The notes under the pieces are model-generated. The model ran no database searches. It saw only the letters and a list, made by a program, of their open reading frames with translations, and was not told where the DNA came from. A program made the translations under genes and the position numbers. Below are positions 40,001-54,450 of a DNA stretch of 64,000 bases, piece after piece. Numbering within the stretch: position 1 is the first letter of the stretch; each line of letters starts with the position of its first letter. This DNA is from Sipunculus nudus (Eukaryota; Annelida; Sipuncula; Golfingiida; Sipunculidae): positions 73,653,642 to 73,717,641 of the forward strand of contig CM049306.1 of the NCBI GenBank assembly GCA_026874595.1, read 5' to 3'.

Positions 40001-42497
40001 ATGAGTCATATCTGAAATTGAGGTATTGGTGGCGCCACCTGCATCGGCCTTTTTTTTTGTACGGGAGTCATCAGTGCCTGTATCATACTGAGGACTACAA
40101 AAAGAACCTTTTCTCTGAAACCATACGGCCAAATTGTTTAAAATCACACAGAATTGATGCTAGGGTAGTGCTCTCTGATGTTTGTTCAAGTGGTCTCTGT
40201 TCAGTGACTTTTGGCTGAGTTATGGGAAGCTAAAGACCCGCCGAAATCGTCATTAAGATTATATCGGCCTAATGGCATACATCCATTTACAAATTAAGTT
40301 CTAATGGAATGGTTTAAGACTTACAGCTGCTTCATTAATATTATAAACATACGCAGTTCTATGACATATCAGTAAATGCATATTGACTTTATTTCGAATA
40401 AACACACATCTTTTAGCTATTCATATATATGGAAAGAGGAAATGATAAATCCAATGAACTGTATTCAACGATAGAACTTATGAAAATTTGCCAATATTAC
40501 TATCAATGGGCATTTATATTCGGTATGACTCGTAACGTATCGGCATGTAACAAGGCCCTGGTTGTGAAAAAAAAATTGAAACTAAAAATCTCCATTATAA
40601 CGAATGCAATACTCCGCCATTCCCCAGTCCGTGTTTGCATTCGCTTATTTTGTCCATATTCCGGGTTCATTCATTCATAAGTGACTTTATATTTGTGAAT
40701 ATTCCTTGATGACATTCCTGATTCCGGATTTGAACTGAAGCATCTTTACACAACAGTGTGCATAGTTCTGGGCCAGGCCAGCAGCGGTGTGGTCAGATTA
40801 GATATTAATGAGGTATTACTGATCACCCCAGCCGCTGGGGACCCATCAGTGAATTTTCCTCCTTGTTAAAAGCTGGTTTGAGTGCTTGCCCTTTAAGCTA
40901 ATATGCATGAACGATGATGCCACCTACATTATCTTAATTAGTTGCCTGTGCAAGGACATATTGTTAACATGTCAGTCGGTTGAGCGTCATGGCCCATAGG
41001 TCGTTTTTCTGTTTGGGTTTATCACATACACATACACACCAACAAACACACACACACTACATGTTCGCCAACTCTTTCCACAAATACTTTCACGTGCGGA
41101 ATATTATTCCGCACTTCAAAGGCATGGAAAACATTTTGTTAACATTTGTGACCGCTTATTGTTTTATTTATTCTGCATAAATTAATTTTAATTATTATTC
41201 TGTATGTTTTATTCCCAAGGGAATCGGCGTGATGTGTTTCTGGAAAAATTATTCACTGGGCCAGATATACCAGAATATATCAGAGACAGTCACGTGGTCC
41301 GCATCATTCGATCTGTCGAATGATTCAACCAGTAACGTCACAGTCAGAGTGTCCATTCCAAGCGGGTCGAACGAAGCTTACATGACAGTTAACGATTTAA
41401 AGGTGACCTCTTTTGGTGTGAACATACCATGCACCAAACTGGAGAGCGAGTACGTGAACAGTTCTGCCCACGGCACTACTCAGATGACGTCAGCAGCACT
41501 CATGTTCGGATACGTCACAAACACAGGTAAATTTTATATGGAGGAGCGCCTCTCATTATAGGAGGCGCCAACATTGGTTTCTTTTACATATTGACCCAGT
41601 TTATGGAAAACGCTTTGATCTGAAACTGAATGCTTCGATATTGAGATATTAAGTATTAAACTTTTATGAAATTAGTTGCAATACACATGATGTATTTCAG
41701 GTATGAAATCAAGTCAAACTCGCTCAGTATTTATGCATTTCATATAGGATTTTCATAGTTACACGATGGCAAAATAAACTTCTCTGTTTGGTTGGTATAT
41801 TTTCTTGTAAAAGGAATAGTCAAGACCAGTAAAGCTGGTTAATGTGAAATGCACAAAAAAAATTCACAAATAATTCACAGATAATCACAGACATCTTTCT
41901 ATTGTAGTACATATCATTTTGATGCTTTACACTGCAAACCATTTTCATAATGGCCGATGTTTCTGTATAGCAAGCTAGTTCATGAACAAAATAAAAGCGT
42001 TTCCCTTTGTCACCGATCTGCACCTTCTGCCAGAGGTCGTTCCAACTCAGAGCGAAATTCTTCCAGTTAGAGACTGTTTGGACGGCTGGGACTACTCATC
42101 TTACTCAAACTTCAAAATCAAAATCCAAGAAAAAAAACTGTCTACGCAGAACATACGCATGCTAACCTGATGTTTCTTGTAACATTATATAGATGCGTAT
42201 CACAAAATATAAATTTATGTGCATGTAGGGGCGTCAGTACAGGGGGATTAGGTTATATATCCCCCTCCCCCACCTATCAGCAAAAGGGGATGATTAATAT
42301 AATCATCCCTCTGCTATTCAGAGAATAAGATTTATAAATTGGAAATAAAGTATTCATAGTTAAAGATTATAGACTACGTTCGATGTCTTCATTTCTGAGT
42401 TTATTATATAAATATTTTTATATACCTGAAACTGGTTTAGAATTAATCTTAAAAAAACCATAATATTGTATTTGTCTTAAACGCATTTTTATATGAA

Positions 42498-42528
<31 letters not shown>

Positions 42529-45500
42529 CTTTGAAATGGGTCACAGAATATATATACATTAAATATATAGATAGGTATATAGATTAAATATAAATATAAT
42601 AAGGAAAAGTGTGATATTTCAATCTTTATAGATTTATATAAAAAAAGTTGTAACTCCTTCGATGGTGAGTCATCCCCCCTTTTTCTCCCCCCCCCCCCCA
42701 CACACATTTTATGATAAATTGACGCTACAGTACAGTACTTGGGATTTATTTTGCGAATAAAAAAATCGGTCCTATGTATGAATGTAATTTTACCTTGAAA
42801 CTACTCTCATGAAATATCTTTTTTTGGCCTATTTCTAGGCCCTTCACTTCTTCTATACCAACGCCATTGGTGTATGTAGAAGCCACAGTATATAGGTGGG
42901 AAAGGACTTCTTTACCCATAATCCTTCCTATAAGTACGCATATGTGCAGTATGACGGATTTGATCAAACTAATTTTGTAACTAATGTTAACTAAAGTAGA
43001 ATCGGAGTTTCTGCTAGTAGTGATTCCGATCTTGGTTTCTACCAGCAGAGACTCCGATTCTAAGAGATCAAAGTCTCTACCTTGACATATACATGTATAC
43101 ACGCCTTCAACAATTTCCTTACACAGTAAAACCTTACTTACGACCACCTCAGTTTATCGACCACCTCAAAATAACGACCACTTTATCACGGTCCCAATTC
43201 TCTTTTGCCCTGTATATCAAACCTCACTTAGACCACCTTGAGTATGCGACCACTCAATATGAGGTCCCGTTAGTGGTCGTAATACCGAGGTTACACATGT
43301 TTAAATTCAAAATTCCATTTCCTATATGCCTAGTTCAATATTGCATGGCGTTTGTGTTTTAACACAGGTTTATACACCCGTAACCAGTGGCGTAGGAAGA
43401 AAGCAGAGGATAACCAAATACATATTGAATTCAAAGTGCAAATGGCTGATCACAAAGACAACACTGATGGTGTACATCGTACACTGGTGGTAGCAGTGGA
43501 CACAGACGGGACCGAAGCATGCTCCGTCAACGGGACGGCAATTGTCAGGCGAGACAATAGTGAGCGTCCAGACCTAATGGGGGCGATGTGGCTGAACAAT
43601 GGGACAGCACCAGCAGGAATCAAAAGAAGGTAACTCCCTTAAATCCAGTACCTCACTGCGTGGGTTGCAACTGTTGACGGATGTCATTTGTGAGAAAGTT
43701 TCCAAAATTGCCTCAATTTCCTCGCGTGAGGCTAAATTATTCCCTCAAATGTTCTCTCCAAATAGTCGCAGGGTCGTTGGGGTTGTCTGGGACCCTTCTC
43801 CATTCAGTTTCCATGAGTCAGAAATTGTGCGAAAAATTAAATTTTGACTGAATTGGAGAAAAAATGAGAATCAGAAATTCCATGACAGGGTCGCACATGC
43901 ATCCAAAAAAATAATCATCGCAATTTTGTGGCTCGAATGTCGTGCAACAGTCGCACTACACATATTCGAACTCCAGGCGCACCCTTCCGCCAGAGGTCGT
44001 AACCACTCAAAACTATCCTCTTCCTGATAAGCACACTTTGACGGTCGGGTCTGAATGTAATTATAAACCTTAAAATCAACATTTGTTACATTCAAGGAAA
44101 CAACTTCTTAACTTTTCACTTGCGCATGTTGCAAGATATTACTGATTCCGTTAAGTCCTTTCCCCAAAAACACCCATGTTTACGTATTTGGCTTGAAACA
44201 ATTTTATCAAACATAATAGAACAGCCTATACATTACTCTCTTTACAACAGTTATACCTACGCCGCTGGTGTATTTATATGTCCCAGTGCATTTTAGTTCC
44301 AAGTGCCGTAGGTTTTTTTTTACGGTCAGCATGTCTCATGCGTCGCTCTTCTAGGGTGTCTCAGGACATATCTTGGGAGGCCGGAGATCCTTCGGCGATG
44401 ACGTAATAACCAACCGCAAGGTTTATCTATTACCAGGGATACTCTCCCTATATTGTTGACATCATCACATGACGTCTTAAACGGGGCCTATATTACTTGG
44501 CCTTGGAGCGTGAGCCATTTCTCCAAAGTGAGAAAGGTCTATTAACAAAATTTCCTTAAGATCAACCATTTCGTAGGGAGCATGCACATACTTCTGCCAA
44601 AACTTAATCAAGATATCTTAATAAGTTTTCATCCCAATCCCTCAAAAAGTTGTGACAACAAGCATACAGGCATATGTTATAAATGCTGCATTTGCAGTGC
44701 TTTTTGTTTCAGAGGAAGAGAGAGAGAGAGAGAGTGAGAAAGAACGAGAAAGAGAAAGGGAACTACTTAGTGAATGAAAAAATACATAGAGGTGTAAAAT
44801 TATAATGAATTATATTTAAATTTGCAGACAGCAATTACAGATTCACTTCGAACTGAACCACACCAACCAGTCCAATGCGCATGCGCTTAACGTGAGGGGG
44901 ATGTTCTTCCTGCCACCTTACATCGTGTATGCCGGGCTCAGTGACTGGAAATTTACGGAACCACAAATAAACCCAACTGCCGGAAACGTCATTTTCAATG
45001 TGAGTGTTAACTTCCAAAATTTATATGTTATTCTTATGTCTTTGTTGAGCCAAGAATGAAATTTAATTTTTACACTCATTTTGGTCAATGGCATATATAA
45101 ATACTCTTCCATTTTCGATAAATTTTCAGCTATTTAAAGTATTTCAACATAATTAACTTTACAGCTACAAAAACTCATTATTTAAAATTTGGTCATTATA
45201 CATTCATTACAACCTGAAACCTAGATCATCTATATGCCAATAGTATTCGCGGCCATTTTGAACAAAATGGCTGTCGTTTAAAAAAAACTGGTGGCCATTT
45301 GAGAAAATGGAGACATGTGACATGATGTATGTGCAAGGGCATAATATATAATAGAGAACACTATAGATTATAGGCAACATAAAAGTAAACATACTCTACA
45401 GTGGCCTCTGTCCCGTCTTGTGAGAGATCCTGTGCCAAAGTGCATGGGTCTTTCTGTGTCCAAAGCTAAGATTCTTTATGTACGGAATACGGCATGCGGA

Positions 45501-45579
45501 ATGCGACGATGTTGAGAGATTTCATATGTACTATCCGCACAGCAACATGCATATTTTCTAAAAAAATACGTTGAAAAAA

Positions 45580-45656
<77 letters not shown>

Positions 45657-45839
45657 TACTTTATTGCTCTCACAATGTAGAGAAATTTTTTGTCAAAATG
45701 AAGAATTGTGGGGGCACTTTCTTTGGAATGTATATACAGAGTTTCCAATTCTGAATTCAATTATATTTGAATTATATCTTTCACCAGACCTATACATAAA
45801 TTATTTTGCGTTTAAGGTGGTAAATGTTATTGCAATTAA

Positions 45840-45915
<76 letters not shown>

Positions 45916-45935
45916 CACGTTCCTCGCCAAGACCG

Positions 45936-45970
<35 letters not shown>

Positions 45971-48900
45971 ACATTCATAGGCCCTATCATGTTAAGAAAA
46001 CAACATTGGATTGTCATTTGAACTGATGTAATAAAGTGAAACTTAATAAAAACATTGCAAAGTAAAACTGCGCGAGGTGCACAAAAATGAGATTATTGTG
46101 AGAAACATAAACCAGTTACATTTTAAAGCATTTTTTTTTCTTTCAGCATATTACTATGAAACAAACAATTTTGTTCATATTTTACAAGCAACCTAGACAC
46201 AAGTCACAAGGGGGGGGGGGGGTTGCAGCTGCCCCCTCGACCCCGCGGAGCTTAAGGCCTTGGCTTCAAGTAGCCATTGGTTTTCCCGGAACGCATTCCC
46301 CATGCTGGAACTGCGAATAAGGAATCTCACCCTATTCGGGCCAGCTTGACAAGGAGACTGCATCGTGACGTCACAACCCACGTGATTAAGCAGCACATGG
46401 TTAGCTGGTAGGCAAAACACAGCACTGATGATATTTTTCAGTTGCACTCCTTTCTAATCCAGGTTGGCTTTTCTCATTTTGTTCACCGTCTGCATTAAAC
46501 CTGGTGTTCTTTAAAAAATAATTTGCAGACAATATGCCAACAAGCTGTATAGCTGTTGGATGTGTCAATAGGCATCAAAAGGGTTCTAGTTTAGGCTTCT
46601 TTAGGCTGCCTGCTGAGCCTAAACAAAGGGCAGCATGGATCCAAGCAATCAGACGTGAAAAATGGACACCTGTACGTCGGACATGAAAGACTCTGCAGTG
46701 AACATTTTTTAACAGGTAAGTTTATGGATTGTTTTGCTTATATTCATAATCAATATTAATGTTAAACTTAAAAATTTATAGGGTGTCAAGTTAAGCTTTG
46801 TAAGTTTTACTAAGCAAGGCTTGGTAGAGGAAGAGCAGAGACAGGGGCTCGACAGGCTACGCACAAGCAAACATATAGGCCTACCTCCAAGGGTGAAGTC
46901 TCATTAACTCTTGACTTATGTTACACCAAATTATACCTAATGGACCTTAGATATCAGAGATTCACTAGTAATGCAACCAGTAACAGATGTGTCTGGGCTG
47001 CACAACGGGTGTTGCATAGTCAGAACTGGTACACGTGGCTAATGACAGTCCCATATACTGACCCCTTTGTAGAGCAAACATGTCGGCCTGCAAAATTGTT
47101 ATCCAGCCCACCCCTACCCTACTCTTAATTCCAAGTAAATTGCAGATTTACCTAAGATAATTACGGTATTGTAAAGAAAAACCATGTGAATCTCTTAAGC
47201 TGTATTAGATAGAACTAATTTAAATCAAATAGAAGATTCAGAGATTTCCTTAAAAACTAACTGGGAATGATTTTTTATTATTTTAATTTTGTATAATATG
47301 GGCTGGGATATATTAGTATATATCCAAGAATAGTATATATAGCATTGTATATATTGCTTTATTTTGTACAGGCAAGCCCTCAACAGACCCGACTCACCCA
47401 GATTACATCCCTACAATATTTTCCTTTACGTCAAATGATATAACTACATCTACAGCAAAGCGAGTGGAACGGCATGCAAGAGCAACTAAGAGGTCTAAGC
47501 AACTGCTAGATGCTGAAAATAAAAAGAAGAGAAAAATACAAGAGGAATCTAGTGCAGCACTGGTTGGAGCTGAGGCACTGCTGGATCTCTCAACATCAGT
47601 ACCAAGGACTGTAGATACTGGTACGCAAACTAACATACATGTTAGAAAGTAAAAGCTGCATTCAAATGTAATCTTTTGTGTCATATTTTATCATACAGCT
47701 AGAGAAAATACACTAATACTTCAGAGTATACTACAGGATATCTGTATAAATTTATTAATTACTGTCACTGATCATATACCGTGTATGACGTAATAAGCGC
47801 CCAGGGCGCTCTCAAAATTAAATTTTTCAAAATTTTTATACCCTAATAAGCGCCCCCCCCCCCCCCCCCCCATCTGCCAACTTCCAAAGTGCGTTACGGT
47901 CCTCTATTTTAACACTGCGGCTTGTGTACACGTGTTTGACTTCACAGCACATTCAGGACAATTCAGAAAAACCAACGATCTTTTAGCGATTGTTGTGTGA
48001 AGATTTGACAAATGATAACGAAATCAAGTGATACCGATTTGCAGACGATTTGATTTTGTGTTGTACGAGAGAATTGTATGAATGACTGCAGTTCGAGATT
48101 TCCTTTGCAGGTGAAGAGGAAAAATAAGGATGGTAATAAATGAACTCCTTAATAAAAGTCACCTCCTAATAAGGTAGTAGAATATATAAAATGTTCATAT
48201 AAAAGTATGTAAAACAATATTTATTGGAAAGATGAAAAATATAATACGGGACGTCGGTACCCCGACTATGTCAGTCACCTTACGCAAATACCTTTGAAAT
48301 CTGAGCCCATGTATGACATGGAATGACATGGCTAATTGTTATCCTTTTTGTCCTTCATTGTGCATTATATTACATGCAAAGTTTAAAAAAGCTGAAATAC
48401 TGGCCCTCAGACTCCAGTGTATTATATTAACTTAAGAACGTATACGCACCAAATCCGGGGTTTTGTTATAAAATTGTGAGAAAAATTCGTCATATTAATA
48501 TCCCGCGGAAATACGGTCCCTTTCTTGAACTTTGCTGACCCGTTATAATACATTCATTTCTCGACGTAGTCTAATAATACAAGCTTGACAAACATTGAAT
48601 TTCCCGTCACCTGAGGAAAGGCCGCTTCATATTCAAAATTATAACATGCTACTTGGTTGCCTTGTAATCGAAGTGCTATGTGCGAGTCTCGATGTATGTC
48701 AGTGTGCAAGCTAGCCTCTTCCACAGGCTCCGATGGCTTGCGGAGCGCCACCGTGTGTCTGTGTAAGAGACTATAGATGTGCAGGACACGTGGCTGTATT
48801 TATTTTCCCTATATAACATCTATAAAACACCTGAGGTTTGGGCCTCTTTAAAATAATTTTCAAAATAAATTCTGATATTAAACTTTTTTTACCTGAGAAT

Positions 48901-49949
48901 TTGTTGTTTCTTCAGTCAAACTAGACCAAGAAAAAGGGGGCTTGTGTATCTCCTTTTTTAACCATCCTGGCCCGAATGCAGTGAAGCCCAAAATACCCCA
49001 CCAAGCAGTCCCAAACAAGCATTTGGACAACATCTCTTTGATTGGCCATAGATTTAAAAAAAAATGACCAATACCGTCAATTTTATTGGAAATTATGCTT
49101 AACATACTTAAAAATCAAACAATGCGGTGTTTTTGATGCTCCAGCACATGATGGCTAGAGCCAACCAGAGAAAGCCAGACCATTTACTACTCTCCTTCAG
49201 GTTCAGGGCTTGGTGACCCCAGGTCATGTAAACAAATAGGACCACGTGACCTTAAGATACACAATTTTTTTTGCCCCCTATTTACATGAAAGCAAACTAT
49301 AATGGCATGAAAGCACTATCAGAATTCAAAGTTACAGGACCCTATCACTAAAAAATAATATTTCAGAGCCCTATAACTATCCTATTATATAGTGCGGTAT
49401 ACCTGACAGTGGCCACTGTGAAAAATCAAATATCATTCTGCAATTATTCTAAACTTATCTCACTTTTCTACATGTGAGGCACTATTTACTTAGTGCTAAT
49501 ATCTAATACCCCTGATATGTTATTAAAGACCAAATTGTGTGGGAGACATATCTGATATGCTCTGATTATGTCAGACTTAGAAAAAAAAGCATGATTTTCA
49601 ATATAGTTTTGGTGTCTGGGTCCATCCATCCTGGACATTCAGGTTTATAATAAAATATGCTGAAAAGTACTCTGGAAGTACAGTGTCATGGATACCTGAC
49701 TCTAAGAAATTGATGAAACAAGAGTCTGTAGTGAATATTGTTGCCTGATGACTGTCTTCATTTCCAATGCCCGCATGCATGGTGTCTGGGCAAAACAGCA
49801 ATTCTGAATTCAGTCACTGTTGATCTTCACCCAACATTTAGAAAATGAGTTTCTGGATCTGAAAATACATCAGATTATTTCACATTATTAATAAAAGATG
49901 AAAATATAATGATGTGTCAGTGTTATTACTGTTATAAGTATAACTTTAC

Positions 49950-49985
<36 letters not shown>

Positions 49986-52900
49986 TACAAACAATATACA
50001 TATGAACATATATATATGCATATATTTATATATATATTTATATATAAATTTATATACACACACACACAATTACTGATGACAGTTGATCCATGCTGTCAAA
50101 TAGGGAAAATGCTAATCATGGGAAATTATTCGAGCCTGCTGTTATACAATACTGCAGATACTGGCCATATACCGTTGTTTTTTTTTTATTCATTGAGGCC
50201 ATAAAATTCACCAAATGACACATTTTAACTACACCTTTTTTTTTTGCAATGAGTCAACATGCACAAAATCCATGTAAAAATAAAACATGATATACAGAAA
50301 CATGGTATGTCAAGATATTGTGCAACGTCAAATTTGGCAAATGAATGGGGGGGGGGGGCAAACAAATGGGGGTTTATAAATAAATAAATAATTATATATT
50401 TACATATATATATGTGTGTGTGTGAATACCCAGTCATGAACCAGAAGTAGAAAAAAATTAATTTTTCCTCTCTTCTACCCCCCCCCCCCCCCACCTCACC
50501 TGTTCCCCTGTTCCCTTATCATTCTGCCCCCCCCCCCCCCCAAATACGGCCATTCACCCTAAAAGTCATCCACACCACTCCTAGTGAAATGCCGACACAA
50601 ATCTGGCACCAGAAAGTGTTGTTTACCTATTGAAATCAGCCCTAGAATTGTAATCCAGTCTTGTTATGGAAAGTTGATAATATGACAGTTCATGTTTCTT
50701 ACCTGTCAGGAATCCGCTTCCCAAAACCAAGTTTTTCTCATAAAAACAGCCTGGAAATAAAGAATATAGTACTTGAATAAGCTGAAAAGACTCTGAACAT
50801 CAGTTCAGGCACAATTTTGTGGCAGCGATCAGCCTGTATTATCACCCACATTGTAAAGACAGGATTTTGTGAAGGACACGTGGCTGTATTTATTTTCCCT
50901 ATATAACATCTATAAAACACCTGAGGTTTGGGCCTCTTTTAAATAATTTTCAAAATAAATTCTGATATTAAACTTTTTTTTACCTGAGAATTTGTTGTTT
51001 CTTCAGTCAAACTAGACCAAGAAAAAGGGGGCTTGTGTATCTCCTTTTTTAACCATCCTGGCCCGAATGCAGTGAAGCCCAAAATACCCCACCAAGCAGT
51101 CCCAAACAAGCATTTGGACAACATCTCTTTGATTGGCCATAGATTTAAAAAAAAATGACCAATACCGTCAATTTTATTGGAGATTATGCTTAACATACTT
51201 TAAAATCAAACAATGTTGTGTTTCTTATGCTCTTCCACATGATGGCTAGAGCCAACCAGAGGAAGTTCAGGGCTTGGTGACCCCAGGTCATGTAAATAAA
51301 TAGGACCACGTGACCTACTGGATGGCAAAGTTTTAGCCAAGTAGGCAAGTTCCCAACATCCCTTGTGCGCGCGCTGTATACACAAATTTATGGCGCTTAT
51401 TACGTCAAATACGGTAACCTTTTACTGAATATATTTATTTGTGTTTCATTCAATGACGTACTAATTGAAAATATAATAATTTCAGGGACAAATACTGATG
51501 ATGACCCATTTTTTCATGAGAATGGTATGCTGAGAAGAGAGAATAAGCAATTGCTAGATGAGATTGTCGTGCTTCAAAGAGAGAAGGAAGAACTTAAACA
51601 TCAGTTAGAGAAATGTACTTTATGTTCCTCGGCTCTGGATGGTGAAAAGACTCAGTTTTACACTGGACTACCCTCATATGCAGTATTTCTTTGGCTGTTA
51701 AGTTTAGTACAAGACTGTTTGAAGGTCTGTCATTCTATGTCAGGTGCAGATCAATTACTTTTAACCTTAATGAAGCTGAGATTAGGACTTACACATAGGG
51801 ATCTATCATACAGGTTTAACATATGTGAAAACACAGTAACCTGCATTTTGAAGGATACATTGCCAAAAATTGCAATGAAGTTAAATTTTTTGATTAAATG
51901 GCCTACAAAACAAGAACTTGTCCGTAATATTCCAAAATCGTTCAAAAAGCGATATAGCAAATGTTGTGTAATTATTGACTTTTCGGAATTTTTCATAGAG
52001 CGTCCATATAACCTGACAGCGAGGGCACAGACATGGAGTCATTACAAGCGCCATCAGACAGTGAAAGTTCTTCTTGGCATTGCTCCATATGGCAGTGTTT
52101 CATTTATTTCAAAATGTTGGGGTGGGCGGGTGTCAGATAAAGAGATCACCTTGAAGTCTAGATTTTTAGATAACATCCAGCATGGTGACTTAGTCATGGC
52201 TGATAGGGGAATCACAATAGCAGATGACCTTGCTGCCAAAGGTGCCACACTGGCCATTCCAGCTTTTACACGCGGGCGGAAACAACTCCCAGGGAAAACT
52301 GTGAGTGATGCCAGACAATTTTCAGCAGTCAGGATCCATGTGGAAAGAGCCTTTGAAAGGATTAAAAACTACAAAATATTGAACAATACATTACCTATCA
52401 CTTTAGTTAAGTATGCAGATGACATTATTCTAATATGTTCTGCTTTAACAAATCTTCAACCAAAGCTGGTAAATTAAACCATCAGAGATAGACTCAGATT
52501 TCTCCATACATGAACACAATACCATTCACGTTCAGGTTTTTAGATGTACAGTGGAACCACTGTGTACTGCATGCATCATTGGCACCTTTCAGTATTCTGC
52601 CAATAGATGGACGTTGGCATTTACAAACTGGTGCAGCTTGATCGAGAGGAATATATTCACTACTGCTTGCTAAATTCCTGACTAGTATTTCTTCAATAAA
52701 TTATTCCAAACAAACCTTTTCATTTTCTTTATTAGCATATCGTAAAATGTTTGATCTCTAAAAACTGACTGCACATTAATTCCTTTGGTTGTCAAAATCA
52801 CAAAATCACAAAAAAGATGTATCAGATAAAATCATCTGAAATTGAATTGTGAAAAATTGATGGTTTTTCTTCAAATGTGCATCAGCATCAAGGCAGTTAA

Positions 52901-54356
52901 GTGGATCTGACAAAAGCAAAACAGTCTGATCATTGGCTGCCACATATCTATACTTATATTGACATTTGATTTACACTAATCCTCTGCCAACACCATCTGG
53001 AGGTGCATCAAGTAAAGCATATTTAGGGGAAACGATCACCCATAACCGCTAACAGTCATTGTAGAGTTCTGTTTGCTTTCTCTTCATTTTCAAGTCCCCA
53101 CTTGCATGCCGAAATGTTACCCAGTCCCTTGTCATCCAAGGAATACTTCATCATCTGTCTCAGAATGGAATCTTGTTTGAGGAATTTTCGAGATTCAGGA
53201 CTGAATGTGCCGTGGTTAGCTGTGCCACGCCCCCTTCTGTGCTCATGCCATACCGGATTGTCAAACTGGTTCCTGGTTTGCCTCTCGAGATGAGTTATCT
53301 GTGAGGGTTTTACACTGTTATATAACGGGGTACTTTCAGATTGAGCTTTGAGTTCATCAGAATCTAGTGACCTGTGCTCATTTGAAATCAGGTGGCGGGT
53401 CGGGGTTACTCGGTTTCTTCTCCTTCAGAGGCCGAATCAGTATCTGAATCCTCTTTTATTGTGACAGCTGCACTGGGCAATATTTTCCTGAGCTTCTCCT
53501 GTTCATCAGCAGTCAACGCACTCACATAAGGTGTTTGGTGTTACAACTTCCTCTTTTTCGTTCCCTTCCTGTGGTGGGTAAAATCTATTTCATCCATAGG
53601 TGATGGCTGAATCTGATAAAATTTTAACATAGACAGCTCAAAGGTACAAACATAAATGTATTACAAATATATATCACATTTACCCTCAAAGCAGTGCGTA
53701 ATAGTATTGGTTACAAACATTACAGCTTTAAGAGTGACATATGAGGGAAAGTATGATTTATTGGAATTATAGTCATAGTACCAGCACACATGTAATAGGA
53801 TCAATCCCCATTTTTGCTTTTCAGACTTTCTCCAAATTAATATTTCATTTGTTTTTTGTGCATATAATCTCACATAGAGACTTGAGAATTACACCAGTAC
53901 TTCAAATTATTATTTCCAAATTATACCTTGGATCCGTAAAACTGGTTCCACTCAGAGAGCCTGCTGGTACATGATGTCTCACAATGAAGCCCACTAGATA
54001 CTGTTGCTTCCACCTTGAATAGTAAAGCTGCTACATGGCTGCATGCTTCTCCCAACCTGTAATACGTGGAGCCTTGTTTACACTTGCAGATGATCTGCTG
54101 TTTATTGTATAGCCAGTTTGTGTCATGTCATATAAATATTTTTTTTAAATAAACACTATTATACAGACATTTATATTACATTTATATTTATATTTATATT
54201 TATGTGTTTATTGATTCATTAACGCATATTGCTAGTTAATACACCCAATCATTTATATTTTTTATTTATTATATATCCCCATTCAGCATACTCATCACAA
54301 AATGAAAAAAAATGCTTGATAAATTCATTTATAAAGTGACTATCTAATTGTGTGTT

Positions 54357-54450
<94 letters not shown>

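Larger units (their letters stand above)
47777..51416. mobile_element. Nested inverted-repeat element inside the transposase intron
   Basis: The ends TACCGTGTATGACGTAATAA (47777) and TACCGTATTTGACGTAATAA (complement of 51416 inward) agree at 23 of 25 bases and begin with TA, consistent with a TA target. It fills most of the 3.9-kb intron between transposase exons 2 and 3. Subterminal copies of TAATAAGCGCCC occur near the left end (47790, 47845). It carries a long direct repeat and no recognisable transposase, so it is probably non-autonomous. Microsatellites and C/G homopolymers occur inside. Confidence 0.7.

Noticed and set aside
41982-42170. 62-codon frame as an extra host exon between exons 11 and 12
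   Set aside because: Exons 11 and 12 join in phase directly, and the frame lies in family W repeat sequence.
43599-43847. Extension of exon 12 beyond 43629
   Set aside because: The GTAACT donor at 43630 gives a phase match to exon 13. Sequence after it has no module-like pattern.
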